Source of the DNA: Candidatus Nomurabacteria bacterium
GTDB taxonomy: Bacteria; Patescibacteriota; Minisyncoccia; Phycocordibacterales; UBA9973
Assembly: GCA_029288805.1 (NCBI GenBank)
Contig: JARIGO010000024.1
Span: forward strand, 1 to 48,300
Direction: 5' to 3'
DNA: 48,300 bases
The notes under the pieces: model-generated
The model's database searches: none
What the model saw: only the letters and a program-made list of their open reading frames with translations
What the model was told of the DNA's origin: nothing
Part shown: piece by piece, positions 42,958-48,300 of the stretch
Layout: the number at the start of each line of letters is the position of its first letter
Numbering within the stretch: the stretch's first letter is position 1
Program-made: the position numbers and the translations under genes

Positions 42958-44526
42958 ATGAAGACAGAAAGAAATTTAACAGGGACTACAAGCCCTCTTC
43001 CACCTCAAATGGGTGAGCTGACTAAGCGATCTCGTAAATTACTAAATCATGTTCTTCAAGTAAGGAACATTACAACTGAGCAGATCACCGAATTTATCCC
43101 TCGGGGTACCAAAGGTATATCGCTTACCAACGCCATTGTAGCTATCACACAATTCTTCACCGATCAGGGCATATTCATAACATACACTACTCCTAGTAAG
43201 ATCTTGCTAAGAATCGCTCACTTAAGATCTGTCGCTGTTCCATCGGATCAAAAAACAGTTGAAGCCGAGATTGCCCCTATGAAGATAATCGACAGGCCCA
43301 CTGTGATTAACCAGTTACAAACGCTCAGGTTTCAGTTAGGGGCAACTCCAACTTATTCCGATATTAAAAAATCCTCTGACGAAGGGTTAATAGTGTCGGT
43401 CTCAACGATCTTGAAAATGTTTGGAAGCTATGAGAACTTGTTAATCGATGCGGGTATTAATCCTAATTCATATAAGTATGATAGGGAGAGCTTAGTCGAT
43501 GACTTAAGGTTCATTTATTTGGAACTGAACAGGGTACCGTCCCCTGAGGATATCATTGCATATTCCGAGAAAGGTCTAACCGCGGAGTTTGGGGCTTTTC
43601 AGAAAATGTTTAAAGGAATGGAGGATATTCAGGCAATAATTGACCTATATGTCATGCCTGGGATTGAGGTACCTAACACAAAGGAAAAAGCTCTGGGCAG
43701 ACCTCGAAAGAACCCTCTTTTACTCACCAAGGATCAGGAAAAGATCGTTGCATTAAAAATCGCTACAGGCGATGACAAGGCACGAGAAGATTTTGCAAAA
43801 GCGAACCTTCGCCTCGTGTACTGGGTTGCAAAGAAGTTTTTCGGCGACTTTGTAGACAATTCTGAGTTCGGCATAACCATTGACGACCTGTTTCAGGAAG
43901 GGTATCGGGGACTGCTTAAGGCGATTGATAAGTTTGACCCAACTATGGATTATAAATTCTCAACTTACGCAGTCTGGTGGATAAGGCAGACTATAGAAAG
44001 AAGCTTTAATCACACCAGCGAGACGGTCCGCATCCCTGTCCATATGATCGAAAAAATGAGGAAGTACAATAAGTTTGTTGCCAAATATTTTCGTAGAAAT
44101 GGCGTTCCTCCTTATGACTCTGTAGTGGAGGCGGAACTTGGGCTAAGCAGTGAAGAGTTGCACGAGATATTGAACACTACTCAAATCGTTTCAATTAAAT
44201 TGGAAGGAAGCTCTTCTGCTGAAGAAGACACTCCTGCCCCAATTGATGTTATCGAAAGCGATATGTCAACACCACCCGATGAAGCGGTTGATCTGTCATT
44301 ACTTAAGGAAAAAATCAAACAGATTATTTCAAAAATTGGTTTATCGGAAAGAGACTATGAAATGCTCTCGTTAAGATTCGGTCTTGATGGAAAAGGTGAG
44401 CATACCCTTGAAGAGATCGGTGAAAAATTCAACCTGACTCGGGAAAGGGTACGGCAAATTAACGAAAAAATCCTTCTTAAAATGCGATCCCACTTTTTGT
44501 CTGCAGATCTAAAAATGTTCTTCTAG
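42958..44526 (+). CDS. Sigma-70-family factor with N-terminal homing-associated repeats
   Basis: 522 aa. Residues 250-522 are a complete sigma factor: region 1.2-like (LTKDQEKIVALKIATGDD), region 2 (NLRLVYWVAKKFF, DDLFQEGYRGLLKAIDKFDP, YKFSTYAVWWIRQTIERSF), region 3 (VRIPVHMIEKM) and region 4 (LSLRFGLDGKGEHTLEEIGE, then LTRERVRQINEK). Residues 116-168 and 178-230 are two repeats of the homing-endonuclease-associated HNH_repeat type (LRFQLGATPTYSDIKK then KMFGSYENLLIDAGI). Residues 1-100 are helical and unassigned. It is much longer in front than a normal housekeeping factor of this group. No Shine-Dalgarno; the promoter is shared with the helicase. Confidence 0.88.
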   Translation: MKTERNLTGTTSPLPPQMGELTKRSRKLLNHVLQVRNITTEQITEFIPRGTKGISLTNAIVAITQFFTDQGIFITYTTPSKILLRIAHLRSVAVPSDQKTVEAEIAPMKIIDRPTVINQLQTLRFQLGATPTYSDIKKSSDEGLIVSVSTILKMFGSYENLLIDAGINPNSYKYDRESLVDDLRFIYLELNRVPSPEDIIAYSEKGLTAEFGAFQKMFKGMEDIQAIIDLYVMPGIEVPNTKEKALGRPRKNPLLLTKDQEKIVALKIATGDDKAREDFAKANLRLVYWVAKKFFGDFVDNSEFGITIDDLFQEGYRGLLKAIDKFDPTMDYKFSTYAVWWIRQTIERSFNHTSETVRIPVHMIEKMRKYNKFVAKYFRRNGVPPYDSVVEAELGLSSEELHEILNTTQIVSIKLEGSSSAEEDTPAPIDVIESDMSTPPDEAVDLSLLKEKIKQIISKIGLSERDYEMLSLRFGLDGKGEHTLEEIGEKFNLTRERVRQINEKILLKMRSHFLSADLKMFF

Positions 44527-44532
44527 TAATTT

Positions 44533-44560
44533 AGCCCCTGGATATCCAGGGGCTTTTTAT
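44533..44560 (+). terminator. Palindromic terminator after the sigma factor
   Basis: Perfect 22-nt palindrome (44533-44554) followed by T5. Confidence 0.85.
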
Positions 44561-44623
44561 TTGTTTTGACCAACGTGTTTTGTGGCTTAACTCACGATGC
44601 AGCTATCTTTGGCGGCGAAGTGG

Positions 44624-44629
44624 TATGAT
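44624..44629 (+). promoter_or_regulatory. Leaderless-type promoter of VanZ gene
   Basis: TGG-TATGAT, exactly 6 nt before the ATG. Confidence 0.45.
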
Positions 44630-44635
44630 TGATGT

Positions 44636-45079
44636 ATGAACAAACGTCTCATTGCCATCATCATTCTCATCATCTACATTGCAATCCTGATCAATGTCGT
44701 GGTGTTTAAAAACATACCAACCATACATATCGGTCACATGATGTTTAGGTTTGGAGGAAGAGAGACGATTCATCCTGCAAACTTTGTACCGTTTAAAAAT
44801 ATTCTGTCATACCTGCTGGACAAGCACGGAATGATAATTGGATTTATTAATATAGCGGGAAATATTATTCCGTTCATACCGGTTGGCTTACTTATTCCTT
44901 TTGTATACAAAAACGTGACATGGCAGAAAGTGGTTCTCATCGCTCTTGCGCTCACGCTTGTTTTCGAACTGACAGAGGTAGTATTTCATATCGGCATATT
45001 TGATATTGATGACATTATCCTTAATACGTTTGGAGTGCTGATCGGCTATTGGGTATGGAAGTTGTTTGCTACAATCTAG
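44636..45079 (+). CDS. VanZ-family membrane protein
   Basis: 147 aa with four membrane segments. The VanZ pattern is visible: NFVPFKNILSYL, then NIAGNIIPFIPVGLLIPF, then FELTEVVFHIGIFDIDDIIL with NTFGVLIGYW. In other bacteria VanZ proteins give low-level teicoplanin tolerance; more generally they are membrane proteins of unknown role. The end overlaps the promoter of the next gene. Confidence 0.88.
   Translation: MNKRLIAIIILIIYIAILINVVVFKNIPTIHIGHMMFRFGGRETIHPANFVPFKNILSYLLDKHGMIIGFINIAGNIIPFIPVGLLIPFVYKNVTWQKVVLIALALTLVFELTEVVFHIGIFDIDDIILNTFGVLIGYWVWKLFATI
45070..45075 (+). promoter_or_regulatory. Leaderless-type promoter of VOC gene
   Basis: TGC-TACAAT, exactly 6 nt before ATG 45082, inside the end of the VanZ gene. 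Confidence 0.5.
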
Positions 45080-45081
45080 CT

Positions 45082-45543
45082 ATGATCAAAAAAATTACAC
45101 CGTTTCTTATGTACGACCATGACCTGAACGAGGTTATGGATTTTTATGCGTCAGTATTTAGTGATTTCAAGCTTATTCATTCCATGAATGGACCGGAAGG
45201 TAATGGCATGGTTGCCACATTTGAGATCAAGGGACAGCAGGTTTATTGTTACAACGGTGGTCCGCATTTTAAGTTCAGTGATGCGGCATCTCTATTTATA
45301 GATTGCGAGACACAGGAAGACGTCGACTATTTGTGGGAAAAATTGTCAGAAGGTGGTGCAAAGAGTGAGTGCGGCTGGCTGATCGACAAGTTTGGCGTAC
45401 GATGGCAGGTCATCCCAAGTATTCTTATGGAACTCCAAAAGGATCCCAATCCAGCAAAAGCCCATGCTGTCGTACAGGCCATGCTCAAGATGAGTAAGAT
45501 CGTAATCGCGGACTTGGAAGCAGCCTACGCATCAGTTGAATAA
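45082..45543 (+). CDS. VOC-family protein, PhnB/3-dmu-9_3-mt-like
   Basis: 153 aa starting with KITPFLMYDHDLNEVMDFYASVF, the standard opening of the PhnB-like VOC (glyoxalase-fold) branch; FEIKGQQVYCYNGGPHFKFS and WLIDKFGVRWQVIPSIL match the rest. Metal-binding positions of true glyoxalases are not obvious. Function unknown. ATG 45082 is set by the -10 box and domain start. Confidence 0.85.
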   Translation: MIKKITPFLMYDHDLNEVMDFYASVFSDFKLIHSMNGPEGNGMVATFEIKGQQVYCYNGGPHFKFSDAASLFIDCETQEDVDYLWEKLSEGGAKSECGWLIDKFGVRWQVIPSILMELQKDPNPAKAHAVVQAMLKMSKIVIADLEAAYASVE

Positions 45544-45559
45544 ATAACACATCATCTAT

Positions 45560-46303
45560 ATGAATACGAAAAACATACTTTCAAAAGTTCCGGAAGCCAC
45601 TGTCATTTTTTGGATTACCAAAGTGCTCACAACCGGTATGGGAGAGACGGCGTCAGATTACTTCGTTACGCATTTGGTGCCGGCTGTTGCAGTGGCTCTT
45701 GGTGCCATCGGACTGATCGTGGTACTGCTTCTGCAATTCTCAACCAAGCGATATGTACCGTGGGTGTACTGGCTCACTGTTGTCATGGTCAGTGTCTTTG
45801 GCACAATGGCGGCAGACATATTGCATGTCGGACTTGGCATCCCATATATTGTGTCCACTATTTTCTTTATAGTCGTACTTTCCCTGATATTCATCATTTG
45901 GTACAGCACAGAGAAAACGCTTTCCATTCACAGTATTACTACGCGTCGTCGTGAAGTATTTTACTGGCTGACGATATTGACGACATTTGCACTCGGTACC
46001 GCTACTGGTGACCTTACTGCCACTACGCTGCACCTGGGGTATCTTGCTTCCGGCATATTATTTGCCATAGCAATTGCCATTCCCGCGGTGCTCTATGCGG
46101 TATTTAAGTTAAATGAAATATTCACATTCTGGTTTGCTTATATCCTGACACGGCCACTCGGTGCGTCTTTTTCTGACTGGATGGCGGTGTCTCATGCACG
46201 CGGTGGTCTTGCATGGGGAAGTGGTTCAGTGACATTTGCCCTCACAATCTTGATCGTACTTTTTGTCGGCTACCTGACGCTTAGCGATTCTCCATCTTCT
46301 TAA
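45560..46303 (+). CDS. COG4705/DUF347-type membrane protein
   Basis: 247 aa with seven or eight membrane segments, built from repeated units with the motif WITKVLTTGMGETASDYF near the start, then YWLTILTTFALGTATGDL and FAYILTRPLGASFSDWMA. This is the DUF347 repeat pattern of COG4705 membrane-anchored proteins; possibly a manganese/metal or redox-related transporter in other genomes, but the role here is unknown. Its 3' end overlaps the convergent DUF1697 gene by 23 nt. Confidence 0.85.
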   Translation: MNTKNILSKVPEATVIFWITKVLTTGMGETASDYFVTHLVPAVAVALGAIGLIVVLLLQFSTKRYVPWVYWLTVVMVSVFGTMAADILHVGLGIPYIVSTIFFIVVLSLIFIIWYSTEKTLSIHSITTRRREVFYWLTILTTFALGTATGDLTATTLHLGYLASGILFAIAIAIPAVLYAVFKLNEIFTFWFAYILTRPLGASFSDWMAVSHARGGLAWGSGSVTFALTILIVLFVGYLTLSDSPSS

Positions 46304-46763
46304 GGATTCTCCCAACGGTTTTCCAGGTGCGAGTGGTAATGGCTTTGCCATGTTTCTTTTCAAGCCCTGACATGTAGCTTGTCGTAACCAAACCTTTGTC
46401 ATCAATGGTAAGGGTAGTGCACAGGTCTTTTTGTCTGTCTTTGAAAAATGTTACGACGAGATAGTTTGGCTTTTCATCTTTAATATTTTTAAATGGATTT
46501 TTCTTTACCAGCTTTTCGATTTCTTCACGGCTGCGAATGATAGTACTGCTGTTAAATCCAAGCTGAAGGGGAAGTTCCTTTTCTATTTTTGTCTCAAGCG
46601 CTGCGACATTGGTAGAAGGCGAATCAAACACCACATTGCCGCTGGCAATAACGGTTGCGACATTCTTGAAACCGAGTGATTCAAAAACAGCCTTGAGCTT
46701 CTCGCTCTTCATATTGGGGTTGGTGGGCATGATGCCTCGTAGGAGGGCGACGTAGGTGGTCAT
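46281..46763 (-). CDS. DUF1697 protein
   Basis: 160 aa, minus strand. The family opening MTTYVALLRGIMPTNPNMK (RGINVGG.-like), FESLGFKNVATVIASGNVVF and the C-terminal MSGLEKKHGKAITTRTWKTV are typical of DUF1697. I start at ATG 46763 because the domain begins there and TATCAT lies exactly 6 nt upstream (46770-46775); a longer frame would run through a terminator. The biochemical role is unknown. Confidence 0.85.
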   Translation of the reverse strand: MTTYVALLRGIMPTNPNMKSEKLKAVFESLGFKNVATVIASGNVVFDSPSTNVAALETKIEKELPLQLGFNSSTIIRSREEIEKLVKKNPFKNIKDEKPNYLVVTFFKDRQKDLCTTLTIDDKGLVTTSYMSGLEKKHGKAITTRTWKTVGRILKKMENR

Positions 46764-46779
46764 AGGGTAATGATACTGT

Positions 46780-46815
46780 AAAAGCCCCATCCATGAAATG
46801 GACGGGGCTTTTATG
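46780..46815. terminator. Intrinsic terminator of the basic micro-gene
   Basis: 14-bp stem with one mismatch (46780-46794 with 46798-46812) and a 3-nt loop; it separates the micro-gene from DUF1697 on the minus strand. Confidence 0.8.
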
Positions 46816-46950
46816 TTATTTTCTACTAGTTCGCTTTTTGCCTGTACTTTTTGCCGCAAGCATTTCCTTCTTGATTTCAAGGCGCTTTTTGGTCTTGTGG
46901 GACTTATTTGACTTTGGGTGAATTCCCAGTGTTTTATCTCGTTTTGCCAT
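46816..46950 (-). CDS. Very basic micro-protein, 44 aa
   Basis: Minus strand, ATG 46950 to TAA. Lys/Arg-rich throughout (MAKRDKTLGIHPKSNKSHKT, ending GKKRTSRK), resembling a small nucleic-acid- or ribosome-binding protein. TATAAT lies 9 nt upstream of the ATG on the same strand and a terminator follows, so it is a complete short transcription unit. No family is recognised. Confidence 0.65.
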   Translation of the reverse strand: MAKRDKTLGIHPKSNKSHKTKKRLEIKKEMLAAKSTGKKRTSRK

Positions 46951-47047
46951 ATGCGGACCATTATACACGAAATAAATCTAAAAGATATAGCGTAGTAATA
47001 TACAAATACCGTTCCTTTATTTATATTATCAGAATAGAAATATCATT

Positions 47048-47620
47048 ATGAAACTACTTTCAAGTATTATATTCTCATTGGTATTGCTGGTTGGCGTAGG
47101 ATTTGTTGCAACTGCCGCTCATGCTCAGACCGCCCCTACGACCTGTACCAGCACTTCCAGTGGTGTTACTTGTACCAACAGTAATGGCGTCACTACTACT
47201 AGTACCGCTAATGGCACAACAACGACCGCTCTTCCAGTAGGCTGTACCTCAACATCAGGATTCAGTACCACATCAGGCATGCCATGTAACAGTACTACTA
47301 CCGGAACAACCGGTGCCCTTAGTGTTGGTTCAAATGGATATATCAACGGCTGTACTTCCACCAGTGGAACCAGTACAGTAAGTGGCTATCCTTGTAACAC
47401 ACCTATTAACGGTGTCATTTATGCAGGTAATGGACAGACAGTGGTGGTAGATCCTGCAGCAGCAGGCATTTCAGTACCTACTACTCCTGTTGATACATCA
47501 TCACCAGGTCTTCCAACTACCGGTGCAGAAAATGTACCAGTAACTCTCGCAGTATTATTGGCTTCAGGTCTTGTTGCATTTTTCGGCGTTCGATACAGTA
47601 TTCGCCATGCGCGACAGTAA
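47048..47620 (+). CDS. LPXTG-anchored Ser/Thr-rich surface protein
   Basis: 190 aa: signal peptide (residues 1-26, cut after AHA), a Thr/Ser/Gly-rich mature region with six cysteines, and a cell-wall sorting signal LPTTG at 155-159 followed by a hydrophobic stretch and basic tail (RHARQ). Two clear internal repeats, GCTSTSG to PCN at 65-81 and 101-117, each carry two cysteines; a weaker third copy lies near residues 33-42. It sits directly before a sortase gene, its likely anchoring enzyme. Confidence 0.88.
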   Translation: MKLLSSIIFSLVLLVGVGFVATAAHAQTAPTTCTSTSSGVTCTNSNGVTTTSTANGTTTTALPVGCTSTSGFSTTSGMPCNSTTTGTTGALSVGSNGYINGCTSTSGTSTVSGYPCNTPINGVIYAGNGQTVVVDPAAAGISVPTTPVDTSSPGLPTTGAENVPVTLAVLLASGLVAFFGVRYSIRHARQ

Positions 47621-47633
47621 GTTACTATAAGAG

Positions 47634-47657
47634 ATGGATGCAGTCGCCTGTATCCAT
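47634..47657 (+). other. Hairpin between LPXTG gene and sortase
   Basis: 10-bp stem with one G-T pair (47634-47643 with 47648-47657) around TCGC, followed by a moderately T-rich stretch. A possible attenuator. Confidence 0.45.
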
Positions 47658-47675
47658 TTCTTATATTTAGTTACC

Positions 47676-48272
47676 ATGAAAAAAATTAAAAGAACAATTG
47701 TCTTCATCATCACAGTCATCGCTATTGTTGTATTTGCGACGGTGCTTGTTCATGCTATTTTTTATTCCACGCCAACTGATATTACGGTGCCGGATGCCAA
47801 GGATGCCATCACTGTTCCCAAGGGGGATTATCCAGTGACATTGTCTATTCCTGCATTGAAGATCAATGCCAAGGTTCAGCAGGTTGGTGTTACCGGTACA
47901 GGCAAGATGGCAGTACCGACAAACTATACTGATGTTGGGTGGTACAAGTATGGTCCGGAGCCAGGGCAAGCAGGTAGCGTTGTTATTGATGGGCATGTGG
48001 ATGACGGCTTGGCATTGCCGGGAGTGTTTAGCAACCTGTCAGATCTCAAGAAGGGGGATGATATCTACATCACCATGAAAGATGGCGAAGTTATTCATTA
48101 CGCCATGCTCAGCAGCCAGACGTATGACAAGGACGTTGCCGATACCCAAAATATTTTTAAGCAAAATGGTAGTGAGTACCTGAAGCTTATTACCTGTACA
48201 GGAACGTGGCTTCCGGCACTTCGCACGCACAATGAGCGATTGGTAGTGACGGCAGTGCTGCAAAAGAAGTAG
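47676..48272 (+). CDS. Sortase
   Basis: 198 aa with an N-terminal membrane anchor (residues 8-28) and a sortase barrel. The catalytic triad is visible: His-107 in VIDGHVDD, Cys-174 in LITCTGTW and Arg-188 in THNERLVV. Architecture and length fit the class D/E/F group. It would attach the upstream LPTTG protein to a surface component. ATG 47676 was chosen since the basic-hydrophobic anchor begins there. Confidence 0.9.
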   Translation: MKKIKRTIVFIITVIAIVVFATVLVHAIFYSTPTDITVPDAKDAITVPKGDYPVTLSIPALKINAKVQQVGVTGTGKMAVPTNYTDVGWYKYGPEPGQAGSVVIDGHVDDGLALPGVFSNLSDLKKGDDIYITMKDGEVIHYAMLSSQTYDKDVADTQNIFKQNGSEYLKLITCTGTWLPALRTHNERLVVTAVLQKK

Positions 48273-48283
48273 GGATAACAAAA

Positions 48284-48300
48284 GGGCGACACCGTAGGTG
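48284..48300 (+). terminator. Start of a terminator cut by the window edge
   Basis: AAAAGGGCGACACC followed by GTAGGTG looks like the 5' arm, loop and first pairs of a hairpin after the sortase. Confidence 0.4.

Noticed and set aside
46764-46961. Long N-terminal extension of the DUF1697 frame
   Set aside because: It would run across a strong terminator and overlap the basic micro-gene in another frame; the family starts at ATG 46763.

Overview
The window looks like a chromosomal segment of an ultrasmall Candidate Phyla Radiation bacterium (Patescibacteria, Parcubacteria-like; the exact lineage is my inference). The grounds are a compact single-operon type IV pilus cluster with CPR-style pilins (GFTLIELLVVIAIIGILASV), many small membrane proteins with one or a few segments, very short intergenic gaps, tRNAs mostly without an encoded CCA, and almost no Shine-Dalgarno sequences. 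TGA is used as an ordinary stop and a release factor 2 gene is present, so the genetic code is standard.

Layout. Positions 126-11778 hold a complete type IV pilus cluster: pilM, pilN, pilO, a PilP-like protein with a fibronectin-III domain, pilB, pilT, pilC, two tandem pilins, prepilin peptidase pilD and four minor-pilin/PilX-like genes. Next come ligA, gatC, gatA and a membrane-anchored HEPN-like protein (11780-16096). A tRNA-rich stretch (16142-16855) carries initiator tRNA-Met, a second CAT tRNA, and tRNA-Asp. A small GIY-YIG gene is wedged between a broken 5' copy of tRNA-Asp and the intact tRNA-Asp. From 16.9 to 18.5 kb lies an odd accessory stretch: an excisionase-like HTH gene, repeated ATGCAAC sites, a strong promoter driving a highly structured RNA of about 240 nt, and two micro-ORFs.

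Positions 18520-27329 hold small enzymes and envelope genes (GNAT, alpha/beta hydrolase, NUDIX, NIF3-like, beta-lactamase-fold protein, alr, murB, SHOCT protein, endonuclease V, FAD oxidoreductase). Positions 27417-35836 carry housekeeping genes (DEAD-box helicase, typA, methyltransferase, prfB, ftsE, ftsX) interspersed with two tRNA-Thr genes and small hypotheticals. Positions 35889-40449 hold exported and membrane proteins, tRNA-Gln, a DUF2726 protein, an isoprenylcysteine-methyltransferase-like protein and a NUDIX protein. Positions 40501-44526 hold a divergent pair: an SF2 helicase with six tandem integrase-type repeats, and a sigma-70-family factor with N-terminal repeats of the homing-endonuclease-associated type. 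The two share a symmetric promoter/operator. The window ends with VanZ, VOC, COG4705 and DUF1697 proteins and an LPXTG-protein/sortase pair.

The two most notable signals are as follows. (1) About 14 genes have an extended -10 element (usually TGN-TATACT-like) exactly 6 nt before the start codon. This puts the start codon at the predicted +1, so leaderless transcription looks like the default here; the repeat-helicase is the clear exception with a full Shine-Dalgarno. (2) The sigma factor/repeat-helicase pair is a plausible uncharacterised accessory system. The tRNA-Asp/GIY-YIG arrangement and the structured RNA are further candidates for new biology.
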